Source: Mucilaginibacter sp.
GTDB taxonomy: Bacteria > Bacteroidota > Bacteroidia > Sphingobacteriales > Sphingobacteriaceae
Assembly (NCBI GenBank): GCA_028288125.1
Contig: JAQBOH010000185.1
Coordinates: 1-38,757 of the forward strand
Length of the DNA: 38,757 nt
Reading direction: 5' to 3'
The notes below the pieces were generated by a model. That model had not been told where the DNA came from. It did not search any database and saw nothing but the letters and a program-made list of their open reading frames with translations. This document shows, one piece after another, positions 23,280 through 31,669 of this stretch (its first letter is position 1; each line of letters opens with the position of its first letter). A program made the position numbers and the translations under genes.

Positions 23280-23780
23280 ATGAAAGCGAAAGAAATTTTA
23301 TTTGCGGGCATTAGCGGCACCACCTTTATGACGGCATTTAGCTACGCTGTTTCGGCGGTGGAAAAAGAAAATTTTAGTGAACCCGAACGATTGGGCCAGC
23401 TTGCGCGCCGGCTGTTACCTATCTTAAACAAAAAGGAGGACCAACTGATCGGCTGGTCGGCGCATTATGGAGTAGGCATATTATTCACAACTGCCTATGA
23501 CTGGCTTTGGAATAATAAAGGGATAAAACCGTCCTTTAAAAATAACCTGTTATTAGGCGGCATTAGCGGTCTCGCGGCGGTAGCCATCTGGAAAGCCACT
23601 TTTAAAATGCACCCGCTGCCTCCGCGGCTCAGCTTCGATAAATATTATTTACAGCTGGTTCCTGCCCACATCGTATTTGCCGTGTTCGCGGGGCTTGCGT
23701 ACGGGTTGCTAAGCAAAACCAAAAATGATGAGCTAAAAGAGGAACCGCCTGCAATTAACGCCGAGGTAGAAGAAAGCTAA
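23280..23780 (+). CDS. Hypothetical membrane protein, partner of the Rieske-FAD gene
   Basis: 166 residues, with an N-terminal hydrophobic segment (about 5-25) and about three further membrane segments (about 60-80, 90-107 and 125-145), then an acidic tail. Small residues line the first segment (G-I-S-G-T-T-F-M-T-A-F-S-Y). It resembles the loosely defined YagU/DUF1440-like proteins, but I would not name it. It starts 2 nt after the Rieske-FAD stop, so the two are almost certainly co-expressed. It could serve as a membrane docking or electron-acceptor partner (inference). Confidence 0.75.
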   Translation: MKAKEILFAGISGTTFMTAFSYAVSAVEKENFSEPERLGQLARRLLPILNKKEDQLIGWSAHYGVGILFTTAYDWLWNNKGIKPSFKNNLLLGGISGLAAVAIWKATFKMHPLPPRLSFDKYYLQLVPAHIVFAVFAGLAYGLLSKTKNDELKEEPPAINAEVEES

Positions 23781-23826
23781 AACTAACAAACACGTCGCGT
23801 GTTAGTCTCATATAAACCAATAAATT

Positions 23827-24321
23827 ATGCCATCTCAGCTAATAGCGCAATGCAGTAAATTATTGTCCGATAAAAAGTTAACTATTGCTTTCGCTGAAAG
23901 TGCAACGGCCGGCAGGCTATCGGCCGAATTTGCGCTAATACCGGACTGCGGCCAAATATTAAAAGGCGGGATAGTTTGCTACGATGCCTGTATCAAGCAG
24001 GATATTTTGGGTGTGCCGGAAGACCTGGTAAAAAAATATACGCCGGAATCTGCCGAAGTCACGGCTGAAATGGCCAGGTTATTACAAAATTTGATCAAGG
24101 CTGATATTTATATAGCTGTTACCGGCCTAACCATGCCGGGAGGCAGCGAAACCCGGGAAAAACCGGTGGGTACCATGTTCATTCACGCGTTGATCAATGG
24201 AAACCCGGTACCTGTGCGCGAAGTATTTTCGGGATCGCCGGAAGAAATTGTGATGCAGACAGTGGACCGGTCGGCCAAATTGGTAATCGATGAATTAAGC
24301 CTGGTATTTAATCCTATTTAA
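23827..24321 (+). CDS. pncC: CinA C-terminal domain protein, nicotinamide-nucleotide amidohydrolase type
   Basis: 164 residues, only the CinA C-terminal (PncC) domain. This enzyme deamidates nicotinamide mononucleotide to nicotinate mononucleotide, returning DNA-ligase by-product to NAD. Visible: A-F-A-E-S-A-T-A-G-R-L-S (the family's A-E-S-x-T-x-G motif with the serine nucleophile), K-G-G-I-V-C-Y, V-T-G-L-T-M-P-G-G and K-P-V-G-T-M-F-I. The second T-G-G glycine pair reads T-A-G here. There is no N-terminal COG1058 domain, so it is the short form. It lies just upstream of the diphosphatase gene (7-nt gap), probably in one transcript. Confidence 0.88.
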   Translation: MPSQLIAQCSKLLSDKKLTIAFAESATAGRLSAEFALIPDCGQILKGGIVCYDACIKQDILGVPEDLVKKYTPESAEVTAEMARLLQNLIKADIYIAVTGLTMPGGSETREKPVGTMFIHALINGNPVPVREVFSGSPEEIVMQTVDRSAKLVIDELSLVFNPI

Positions 24322-24328
24322 TATAACA

Positions 24329-24799
24329 TTGAAAACAATAACCGCCATCGTTGAATGCCCAAAAGGCAGTGGCTACAAGTACGACTATGAGCCTAAGTTG
24401 AAGCGATTTAAGGTAAGTAAAATATTACCCGCGGGCTTGGTGTTTCCGTTTGATTTTGGGTTTATCCCCGGTACAAAGGGTGAGGACGGCGACCCGTTGG
24501 ACATTATTGTAATCTCCGAAATGGCAAGTTTTCCCGGCTGTGCTATCGACTGCCGGGTAATAGGGGCTATAAAAGCCGAGCAAACTGAACGTGACGGCAA
24601 AGCTATGCGGAACGATCGTTTCCTTGCTATTCCAGATGTATCACAGCAATTTATTGCGATCAATGAAGCTGATGAGTTACCCGAGGGCATTATGAAGCAG
24701 GTGGAAAGCTTTTTCAAAAACTACAACCGCCAGGCTGGTAAAAAATTTAAGGTACTTGAAAGGCTGAATTCGATGCAGGCAGCGCGGATCATTAAGTAA
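24329..24799 (+). CDS. Inorganic diphosphatase family protein (divergent family I)
   Basis: 156 residues. Family I soluble pyrophosphatases hydrolyse PPi to 2 Pi with Mg2+. The central metal motif is intact: E-D-G-D-P-L-D (D53, D55, D58), followed by D89 and D96 in the next acidic segment and I-P-D. The usual Y-P-x-N-Y-G-x-I-P segment is F-P-F-D-F-G-F-I-P here, so two conserved tyrosine/asparagine positions are changed. This marks a divergent subgroup that may be slower or act on another diphosphate. The start is TTG at 24329, as no ATG or GTG is available before the conserved K-T-I-T-A-I-V-E strand. The upstream neighbour (pncC-like) is 7 nt away. Confidence 0.82.
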   Translation: MKTITAIVECPKGSGYKYDYEPKLKRFKVSKILPAGLVFPFDFGFIPGTKGEDGDPLDIIVISEMASFPGCAIDCRVIGAIKAEQTERDGKAMRNDRFLAIPDVSQQFIAINEADELPEGIMKQVESFFKNYNRQAGKKFKVLERLNSMQAARIIK

Positions 24800-24821
24800 A
24801 ATAAATTAACGCTATCCCTTC

Positions 24822-25529
24822 ATGGAAAAGAAAATAGAAAAAAATACCAAAACCAAGTCGGCTGGTAAAGACACCGGCAGGATAGACAGAACCGCAAAAA
24901 AAGACTTATCGGCAGGCTATAACCGTTATAAAACATTTGGCGGCCAACAATATACCGGCATGCAGATTGGGCGGAGCCACCACTGGCATTACGACCAGGG
25001 CGATTGGAAGGAAACCAAAATAACACCTGATCTTTGGGAAATTTCATACGCGGTTACAAAACGACGGGCCGGACACGCGCCGGAAAATTCAGGTGTTCCC
25101 GTGGGGACGGAATACCAGTGGTATATCATTTCGCACCAGCATGTAAAAAAACTAAATGCCAATGATTATTCAACTGAAATGACGGGCCTTAAGTTTAAGC
25201 TGGCGCACAAAAGGGCCGACAAGGAATCGTGGAACACCAAAGCGCCCACGCAGCGCAAGCACCTGGTGAGCTTTTTAAAAGAAATTATTACGCAGCTGGA
25301 AAAGGAACCCATTCCGCTGGAGTTTGAATATGAGGGAAAACATTATAAAGGTGAAGGTGTACCCATATCAGAAACGTGCAGCGAAGATGTGTGTTACGAA
25401 GTTGACATAACCCTGAACGACGAAAACCTGGGCATCATCCGGTGCGCCAAAAGCGGCTGGAAAATGGACCGCATGGAACAAGGTTTAATTGACGCTATCG
25501 GGAACGAGATATTTTTGTATTTTGAATAG
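24822..25529 (+). CDS. Hypothetical cytoplasmic protein
   Basis: 235 residues, not recognised. The first ~25 residues are lysine-rich and disordered-looking. The rest is a mixed alpha/beta domain rich in aromatic and His residues (R-S-H-H-W-H-Y, then E-Y-Q-W-Y-I-I-S-H-Q-H-V-K-K), with C-S-E-D-V-C and a C-terminal helix-strand. No signal peptide or TM. It follows the diphosphatase by 22 nt in the same direction, so it may be the last gene of that transcript, and converges on a small membrane protein. Codon use matches its neighbours, so it is probably a native lineage-specific gene. Confidence 0.75.
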   Translation: MEKKIEKNTKTKSAGKDTGRIDRTAKKDLSAGYNRYKTFGGQQYTGMQIGRSHHWHYDQGDWKETKITPDLWEISYAVTKRRAGHAPENSGVPVGTEYQWYIISHQHVKKLNANDYSTEMTGLKFKLAHKRADKESWNTKAPTQRKHLVSFLKEIITQLEKEPIPLEFEYEGKHYKGEGVPISETCSEDVCYEVDITLNDENLGIIRCAKSGWKMDRMEQGLIDAIGNEIFLYFE

Positions 25530-25547
25530 TGATCAAAATACAAATTA

Positions 25548-25781
25548 TTAAATATCTGTAGGATCCGGTTTCCTGCCGCTATGGCTCACATAATAAAAAA
25601 CGGCGCCTACAAAAGCGGTATAAAGGCCAACGAATAGAGGCCATGGAGCTGCCTTATCGCCGCTGGGGTTTATGGTCATCGTGTCAGAATCTACCACGTC
25701 CAGTACCGGCCTGAAATAAATAATGCAGTATATCGTAATAATTACTCCTGCTAAAAAAATAATAATGCTTGTTCGTTTCAT
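25548..25781 (-). CDS. Hypothetical two-TM small membrane protein
   Basis: 77 residues with two predicted TM helices (about 5-24 and 48-66), a short extracytoplasmic loop (D-V-V-D-S-D-T-M-T-I-N-P-S-G-D) and a short basic C-terminus. No family recognised. It converges on the preceding hypothetical gene across 18 bp. Hydrophobicity and a clean ATG support coding; the role is unknown. Confidence 0.6.
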   Translation of the reverse strand: MKRTSIIIFLAGVIITIYCIIYFRPVLDVVDSDTMTINPSGDKAAPWPLFVGLYTAFVGAVFYYVSHSGRKPDPTDI

Positions 25782-25971
25782 GGCTTTATTGCTAACAAAA
25801 AAACTGTCGGCCAGTTTCGCCGTAAAGGTAGAATTATTTTGAAAATATTAATTTACCAACGCCAAATTATATTAAAATTTATCCGCTACTTTGAAATATT
25901 AAATTGAAAATACGGTAGTTTGAAGATTTATTTCGTCATTTTCAAATTCCCCAATTTTTTAAATTGAAATT

Positions 25972-27321
25972 ATGGAAAGAAGAGAATTTATTAAGCAGGG
26001 CTCGGTAGCGGCTGCGGGGCTGGCTATATTGCCGGGTGGTAGTTTGTTCGCCGGGAATAAAGACAAGGTGCGCCTGGGATACATTGGCGTAGGTTTGCGT
26101 GGGCGCGATCATGTAAATGAAGGTTTACTGCACGATGATGTAGAAATTGTTGCCATTTGCGACACGCAGGAGAGCTCGTTAAAATATTGCAGGGAGCAAT
26201 TTACTAAAGCCGGGAAACCTTTGCCCAAAGAATATACCGGCGGTATAGACGCTTATAAAAAGCTGCTCGAACGCAAAGATATCGACGCTGTAATTATAGC
26301 CACACCCTGGCAGTTTCATCACCCGCAGGCTATTGATGCCATGAAAGCCGGCAAATATGTAGGCTGCGAAGTGATTGCCGGGTTAAGCGTAGAAGACCAC
26401 TGGGACCTGGTGAATACTTCCGAAAAAACCAAAATGCCTTACATGACGTTCGAAAACGTTTGTTACCGTCGCGACGTAATGGCCGTACTGAATATGGTTC
26501 GCCAGGGTCTATTTGGCGAAATGATACACTATGAGGGCGGATACCAGCATAACCTGCGCAATGTGCTGTTTAATGATGGCAAATATTTTTATGGCCACGG
26601 CGTAGAGTTCGGGCCGAACGCTTTAAGCGAAGCGCAATGGCGCACACAATTTAATATCGACAGGAACGCGGATATTTATCCCACTCATGGCGTTGGCCCG
26701 TTGATGCAATACGCTGACATCAACCGGGGCAACCGGTTTACAAACCTCGTATCGTTCAGCTCAAAAGCCCGTGGTTTGGCGGCTTACGTTGAAGAAATGT
26801 CGCCCGGCAATAAAAACGCGAAGATCAATTATAAAAACGGCGACGTCATTACCACCATGATCAATTGCGCCAACGGCGAAACGGTTTTGCTTTCGCACGA
26901 TACACACCTGCCGCGGCCATATTCGCTGGGCTTCCGGGTACAGGGCACAAAAGGCCTTTGGATGGATGTAGCCAAAAGCGTTTACATTGAACACCAGTCA
27001 AAAAAGGATGACGTTTGGGACCCGGTTGAAGACTGGTTTAAAAAATATGATCACCCGCTATGGAAAAAATATGCAGACAAAGCCGAGGGCGCAGGCCATG
27101 GCGGTATGGACTGGTTTGTGTTCAATGGTTTTATACAGGCCGTAAAACAAGGCAGGCAAACGCCGATCGATGTTTATGATTCTGTAACGATGAGTGTGAT
27201 CTTGCCGTTATCTGAAAAATCAATTGCTACTGGTAACAGTCCACAACAGTTTCCCGATTTTACAAAAGGGAAATGGGAACACCGGAAAAACAGTTTTGCA
27301 CTGGATGACAGCGGCTTGTAA
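25972..27321 (+). CDS. Gfo/Idh/MocA family protein, GH109-like (alpha-N-acetylgalactosaminidase type)
   Basis: 449 residues. A Tat-like signal (M-E-R-R-E-F-I-K, then a weakly hydrophobic stretch) leads into a Rossmann NAD(P) domain (V-R-L-G-Y-I-G-V-G-L-R-G-R, residues 33-45) and a GFO/IDH/MocA C-terminal domain. Several segments match glycoside hydrolase family 109, which uses NAD+-assisted hydrolysis: E-N-V-C-Y-R-R-D-V-M-A-V-L-N-M-V, and Y236-P-T-H239-G-V-G-P, the Tyr/His pair of the family active site, followed by I-N-R-G-N-R. Exported GH109 enzymes remove alpha-GalNAc or related sugars from glycans. It is monocistronic. A plain dehydrogenase of the same fold is the alternative, but the GH109 motifs are strong. 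Confidence 0.85.
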   Translation: MERREFIKQGSVAAAGLAILPGGSLFAGNKDKVRLGYIGVGLRGRDHVNEGLLHDDVEIVAICDTQESSLKYCREQFTKAGKPLPKEYTGGIDAYKKLLERKDIDAVIIATPWQFHHPQAIDAMKAGKYVGCEVIAGLSVEDHWDLVNTSEKTKMPYMTFENVCYRRDVMAVLNMVRQGLFGEMIHYEGGYQHNLRNVLFNDGKYFYGHGVEFGPNALSEAQWRTQFNIDRNADIYPTHGVGPLMQYADINRGNRFTNLVSFSSKARGLAAYVEEMSPGNKNAKINYKNGDVITTMINCANGETVLLSHDTHLPRPYSLGFRVQGTKGLWMDVAKSVYIEHQSKKDDVWDPVEDWFKKYDHPLWKKYADKAEGAGHGGMDWFVFNGFIQAVKQGRQTPIDVYDSVTMSVILPLSEKSIATGNSPQQFPDFTKGKWEHRKNSFALDDSGL

Positions 27322-27356
27322 GGAGTTTCCAAGCCTGTTTTGATTTTCACTTTGAC

Positions 27357-28109
27357 TTATTTATTCGTGTTCCATTTAAACCGCTGAATACCTATAGTAG
27401 CAAATACTCCGGCGTATAAAACGGTAAGCAAAAGCGCTATTGAAGTGTCATTCGTCCATTTGGCCGGCTCCATGCTGCCGGCGAGAATGGTTTTTACCGT
27501 GCCGTACGGCGACCAATGTTCGAGGTCATGAATTTGTACGCCGAGAATACCGAGTTCGCCGAACATACCCACCATGATGAAGATAAAATAAACAAGCCGG
27601 GTTGTTGAATTTACGGTTTCGGGATTGGTAATTAGCCCGGCTACCATTTGTCCTAAACTTAGGTACACCAAACCGCCGATGATTGCGGTAAAATAGGTAA
27701 AAGCATACCCCGAAGGTGTCAATGTTATTTTATCATATTCGTTACCCGCGATAAATACTGCGGTGGTCACCAAAATTATCATCACCAGCTGTACACATAT
27801 CCGGCTCGCCATGATCGTCCAGGTCGGTACCGGCGCCACGCGCAACCTTTGAAATATTCCTTTATCCCGGTCACGGGCAATTGCATTGGTGTAACCCATT
27901 AACCCCGTTGCGATTAATCCTATGGTAATACTGTTTGAAAGTGCGAACGCTCCGCCTTTTATCGCAACCAAGCCCTTCCACGAAATCAAAATAATGACGG
28001 GAACCACTAACGTGAGTATCACTGACCGGCGATTTCTCCATTGGGTAGTAAAGTCAGCCCGCAAAAGTGCGGCAAGAACGGTGGATGTTTTGGGTATAAC
28101 GGTATCCAT
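27357..28109 (-). CDS. ABC-2 type transporter permease
   Basis: 250 residues, about six TM helices with the ABC-2 layout: an N-terminal cytoplasmic helix (F-T-T-Q-W-R-N-R-R-S-V-I-L-T), TM pairs, and the coupling segment R-D-R-D-K-G-I-F-Q-R-L-R-V-A-P-V-P. That R-x-x-G-x-x-x-R-L motif is typical of drug/lipid exporters of the YadH/DrrB type. It pairs with the ATPase encoded 39 nt upstream in the same operon. Substrate unknown. Confidence 0.9.
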   Translation of the reverse strand: MDTVIPKTSTVLAALLRADFTTQWRNRRSVILTLVVPVIILISWKGLVAIKGGAFALSNSITIGLIATGLMGYTNAIARDRDKGIFQRLRVAPVPTWTIMASRICVQLVMIILVTTAVFIAGNEYDKITLTPSGYAFTYFTAIIGGLVYLSLGQMVAGLITNPETVNSTTRLVYFIFIMVGMFGELGILGVQIHDLEHWSPYGTVKTILAGSMEPAKWTNDTSIALLLTVLYAGVFATIGIQRFKWNTNK

Positions 28110-28148
28110 TTAATTTAATTAGTGAGTTAATGAATTAGTAATTTTTTG

Positions 28149-28928
28149 CTATGCGCGGACGGTTTTCCCTGTTAAAGCTATAAAAACATCCTCGAGTGTT
28201 ATTTTTCCGCGGCGCGAAACGCTGATCACTTCGGGATCGGCGCGATGCTTGTCGATAAGGGCCTGCGGGGTATCAACAGCGATCACCCTACCGTGGTCAA
28301 TGATCGCAATGCGGTCGCAAACCGATTCGGCTTCCTCCATTGAATGGGTAGTTAGCAAAACCGCGTGCCCTTTTTCGCGGATAGCCTCAATACGTTCCCA
28401 TAGCTGCCGGCGCGATTGCGGATCGAGGCCGGTAGTAGGTTCGTCCAAAAGCACCAGCTTTGGGTTGTGAATGGTGGCGATTACCAGCGAAACCCGCTGC
28501 TGCTGCCCGCCCGAAAGCTGTCCGAATTTTTTGAAAGCCTGGTCCTCAAGACTGATCTCTCCTAATATGGCCAGTATCTGGTTCCTTGTTAATGTCAGTC
28601 CGTAAATACCTGCATACAACTCCAGTACCTCGATAACAAACAGCTCGGGCTGGAAGCTGGTTGATTGTAGCTGTACCCCTAACGAGGCGCGCGCATATAG
28701 TGGCTTTTCTCCCGCATCATATCCGTCAATTACAATTGAGCCTGATTGCGGCTTTAACAGCCCTTCCAACGCGCTTAGCGTGCTGGTTTTCCCGGCGCCG
28801 TTTGGACCAAGCAAACCAAATATCTCGCCTTTCAACACACTAAAAGACACATTTTGCACAGCCTGGAATTTGCCGTAACTGACACTCAAACCGTTAACGG
28901 TTAAAATATTTTCTTGTCTATCGTTCAT
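28149..28928 (-). CDS. ABC transporter ATP-binding protein (ABC-2 exporter)
   Basis: 259 residues from ATG 28928. Walker A G-P-N-G-A-G-K-T (41-48), Q-loop near Q87, signature L-S-G-G-Q (138-142), Walker B with D162-E163, D-loop, and H-loop H195 are complete, so it is an active ATPase subunit. The C-terminal segment V-I-S-V-S-R-R-G-K-I-T-L-E-D-V-F is typical of DrrA-like exporters. The frame is also open to ATG 28955; ATG 28928 is preferred because it overlaps the DUF4342 gene by only 11 nt and starts next to the conserved first strand. It powers the permease encoded downstream. Confidence 0.93.
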   Translation of the reverse strand: MNDRQENILTVNGLSVSYGKFQAVQNVSFSVLKGEIFGLLGPNGAGKTSTLSALEGLLKPQSGSIVIDGYDAGEKPLYARASLGVQLQSTSFQPELFVIEVLELYAGIYGLTLTRNQILAILGEISLEDQAFKKFGQLSGGQQQRVSLVIATIHNPKLVLLDEPTTGLDPQSRRQLWERIEAIREKGHAVLLTTHSMEEAESVCDRIAIIDHGRVIAVDTPQALIDKHRADPEVISVSRRGKITLEDVFIALTGKTVRA

Positions 28929-29208
28929 TATTTGTGACGTGGAAAATTGGTTCACCTTCTTCTTTTTTAGTTTCTTCTCTTTCTACTGTTATGGTACATT
29001 CACCAATCAACGCGGCTAAGGCACCAACGGCGGCGAAAACAGGCACAAGGAAAGCGCCCACCACACCTATCGTCAACGGGAAACTCATCACTTCTTTTCC
29101 CGACTTATCCGTTATCGTTATCTTTCTTACGTTACCTTCAGCAATTAATTCCTTTACTTTTTTAAGCAAGGCCTCTCCATTGATGGAGAATGATTCTTTA
29201 GCAGCCAT
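28918..29208 (-). CDS. DUF4342 domain-containing protein
   Basis: 96 residues. The core (E-G-N-V-R-K-I-T-I-T-D-K-S-G-K-E-V, then F-P-L-T-I-G-V-V-G-A) matches DUF4342, which ends in a hydrophobic segment (about 45-68) and a charged tail. The function of the family is unknown. It is the first gene of an operon with an ABC-2 ATPase and permease, its stop lying 11 nt inside the ATPase gene, so tight co-expression is expected and a regulatory or assembly role at the exporter is plausible. Confidence 0.85.
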   Translation of the reverse strand: MAAKESFSINGEALLKKVKELIAEGNVRKITITDKSGKEVMSFPLTIGVVGAFLVPVFAAVGALAALIGECTITVEREETKKEEGEPIFHVTNNER

Positions 29209-29329
29209 AGTACTTTTGCTTTAAATATAGATAAGAATTCTAATAATACAACTAGCTATTAGAGCGTTTGGGGTAATGTTAGTTACAAAGACAAGCGGAG
29301 CTATAGCGTAAAGCGATGTGTTTATACCT

Positions 29330-30247
29330 TTACAATTTAACGCCGCGTAAAAACTCTTTGATATCCATTCTCTTTTTGCCTTCGAGCTGAATATCAGTCA
29401 CACTGATAAAGCCGTCCTTTGCGGCAAATTTCAAATGGTTTTTGTTGTCGCATACAAATCCGCCTGGTTGTATACCCGGTTCAGTTAATTCGCATTCAGC
29501 ATAAAATATTTTTAGAATTTTATCATTGAATACGGTATATGCAGTTGGTGAGGGGCTTAAGCCCCGGATTTTGTTAAAGATAGATTGAGCGGGCTGATTC
29601 CAGTCGATCAGGCAATCTTCTTTATGAATTTTCGGCGCGTGCTTTAGTTCAACCCCTTCTGCTAATTGCGACTGAGGGTGCTCGCTATATCGTCCGCTTT
29701 CAACACCTTTAACCGTTTTTACCAGCAAGCCGGCCCCTTTGTTCATCAGCCAGTCGTGCAGTTCACCCGCCGTTTCACGGCCGGAAAGTGTTACCTTTTC
29801 AGTAAATAATATATCCCCCGTGTCAATCTCATGTTTTAGGAAAAATGTGGTTACGCCGCTTTCGCTTTCGCCATTTATAATGGCCCAGTTAATTGGTGCG
29901 GCACCGCGGTACTGCGGCAATAACGAAGCATGCAGATTTATCGTGCCTTTCGGCGGCATATTCCATACCGCCTCGGGGAGCATCCTAAAGGCTACTACAA
30001 CCTGCAGGTCGGCTTTCAGGGCTTTTAATTGTTCCAGGAAATCAGGATTTTTCAATTTTTCAGGCTGCAGAACTTTCAAGCCGTTTGCAATGGCATATTG
30101 TTTCACTGCCGATTCATTGAGTTTTTGTCCGCGGCCGGCCGGTTTATCAGGAGCTGTCACCACGCCAACAATATCACATCCTGCTGTGATCAATGCATCC
30201 AGCGAAGCAACTGCAAACTGGGGTGTACCCATAAATACAATTCTCAT
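29330..30247 (-). CDS. fmt: Methionyl-tRNA formyltransferase
   Basis: 305 residues. Transfers the formyl group from 10-formyl-THF to initiator Met-tRNA. The catalytic residues N104, H106 (N-L-H-A-S-L-L-P-Q-Y-R-G) and D142 (H-E-I-D-T-G-D) are at the canonical spacing. The N-terminal Rossmann domain begins M-R-I-V-F-M-G-T-P-Q-F-A-V, and a C-terminal OB-like domain follows after ~205 (L-S-P-S-P-T-A-Y). Length is typical. The namZ-like gene lies upstream on the same strand with a 103-bp gap. Confidence 0.97.
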   Translation of the reverse strand: MRIVFMGTPQFAVASLDALITAGCDIVGVVTAPDKPAGRGQKLNESAVKQYAIANGLKVLQPEKLKNPDFLEQLKALKADLQVVVAFRMLPEAVWNMPPKGTINLHASLLPQYRGAAPINWAIINGESESGVTTFFLKHEIDTGDILFTEKVTLSGRETAGELHDWLMNKGAGLLVKTVKGVESGRYSEHPQSQLAEGVELKHAPKIHKEDCLIDWNQPAQSIFNKIRGLSPSPTAYTVFNDKILKIFYAECELTEPGIQPGGFVCDNKNHLKFAAKDGFISVTDIQLEGKKRMDIKEFLRGVKL

Positions 30248-30350
30248 AAATAATCTGGCCCCTTCTGTTGTCTCCCGAAATCGCGACAGACTTTTTTTAT
30301 TTTTATTGCGCCCTTCGAATATCCCTGCCTGCGGCAGCCGGACTCCAATA

Positions 30351-31580
30351 TCAGTCGCGGTATAACAAATATTTTTTTCGCGTAATTTTATATTTCTTTA
30401 ATTCCGGCTCCCAGCTTGCACGTATATCCTGTTCGCTTTTACCTGTTTCAATTTGTTTGCGCAACTTATCTGTTCCGGCCAGCTTTGAAAAATAGCTGTT
30501 AAAAAAATGTGCCTTATCAGGGAATGCTTTATACAATTCAATTAGCCATGCTAAATTGATCTTTCCGGCGGCCCATATAGCATTGGTATTATAATTTTTA
30601 AGATCGATGCCATAGCAAATCTCCTCTTTTTGAGGCGGATCTTCGCTCATCCCGGCGATACTCACCGGTTTAAACGAATATGCGTATTTTCCCGTTAGAT
30701 CCGGATGACCTATTTGTAAAAACGGGTACATAGTGCCCCGTCCCAAACTTAGTGTGGTGCCTTCAAACAAGCATATCGATGGATAAAGCAATATGGATTT
30801 TTCTGTGTTCAGATTAGGGGACGGATTAACAGGCAGCTTATAACCCGATTGGTGTGTATAATTCGCCACTTTAACAATTTTCAGCTTACATTGAACATGG
30901 TTTTTAAGCCAACCCTCGCCGTTGATCATTTGCGCATATTCCGCTACCGTTAATCCATAAACAACTGGGATAGGGTTTAAACCGACGAATGAGCGAAAAG
31001 CAGTATCAAGTACCGGCCCGTCAACATAAAACCCGTTTGGATTGGGCCTGTCCAATATCAATAGTTCAATATGGTTTTCGGCACAAGCCTCCATAACATA
31101 TTGCAGGGTTGACAGGTAGGTATAAAACCGCGCGCCAACATCCTGGATATCAAATATCATCAGGTCAATTCCTTTCAGGTCATCGGATGTTGGTTTGTAA
31201 TGTTTATTCCCGTACAGCGAGACCACGGGAATTCCGCTTTGTGCGTCTATACTGTTATTCACTTCTGCTCCATTGCTGGCATTTCCCCTGAAACCATGCT
31301 CGGGCCCGAAAATCTTTTTTATTGTAATACCCGCCTTTAAAAATGTATCAATACTTAGCGTAAGTTTTTTTCCAATTACAGAAGTTTGATTGATCACCAT
31401 CCCGATATTTTTACCCTTAAGGTAATCAATATAGAGTTTAGTTTGATCGGCCCCGCTGATGACCTCGGCTTTAATATGGTCCCGCGCACCGGGTTTATAT
31501 GGCCGGTAAAAGCGTGTTTGCGCAATTACATTGCCCAATAATAAGGAAGCTATAAAGACAAAGGATAAAAAAAACTTCAT
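30351..31580 (-). CDS. namZ: DUF1343 protein, exo-beta-N-acetylmuramidase NamZ-like (GH171)
   Basis: 409 residues with a Sec signal peptide (about 1-20), so periplasmic. Hallmarks of DUF1343 are all present: I-G-M-V-I-N-Q-T-S-V, F-G-P-E-H-G-F-R-G, V-S-L-Y-G, M-I-F-D-I-Q-D-V-G-A-R-F-Y-T-Y, L-D-R-P-N-P-N-G and V-Y-G-L-T-V-A-E-Y-A. A characterised member (NamZ) releases terminal MurNAc from muropeptides for cell-wall recycling; the same activity is inferred here. It is divergent from the LolC/E-like permease gene (about 90 bp). Confidence 0.92.
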   Translation of the reverse strand: MKFFLSFVFIASLLLGNVIAQTRFYRPYKPGARDHIKAEVISGADQTKLYIDYLKGKNIGMVINQTSVIGKKLTLSIDTFLKAGITIKKIFGPEHGFRGNASNGAEVNNSIDAQSGIPVVSLYGNKHYKPTSDDLKGIDLMIFDIQDVGARFYTYLSTLQYVMEACAENHIELLILDRPNPNGFYVDGPVLDTAFRSFVGLNPIPVVYGLTVAEYAQMINGEGWLKNHVQCKLKIVKVANYTHQSGYKLPVNPSPNLNTEKSILLYPSICLFEGTTLSLGRGTMYPFLQIGHPDLTGKYAYSFKPVSIAGMSEDPPQKEEICYGIDLKNYNTNAIWAAGKINLAWLIELYKAFPDKAHFFNSYFSKLAGTDKLRKQIETGKSEQDIRASWEPELKKYKITRKKYLLYRD

Positions 31581-31669
31581 TGCTATAAAAAATCAAATCA
31601 TTATACGATTTAAAACGTCAGTTCAATGGCAAAACCGCATATTTGCGAATATACAAAAAACCCGCTGCA

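Noticed and set aside
23784..23807. CTAACA/TGTTAG stem after the Rieske partner gene
   Set aside because: Six base pairs, large loop and no T-run; not a convincing terminator.
29211..29218. Plus-strand TACTTTTG -7 box
   Set aside because: No plus-strand gene follows for more than 2 kb and no -33 partner at the right distance.
29739..30365. 208-aa plus-strand ORF
   Set aside because: Lies antisense to fmt, which has all catalytic motifs; no domain pattern in the antisense product.
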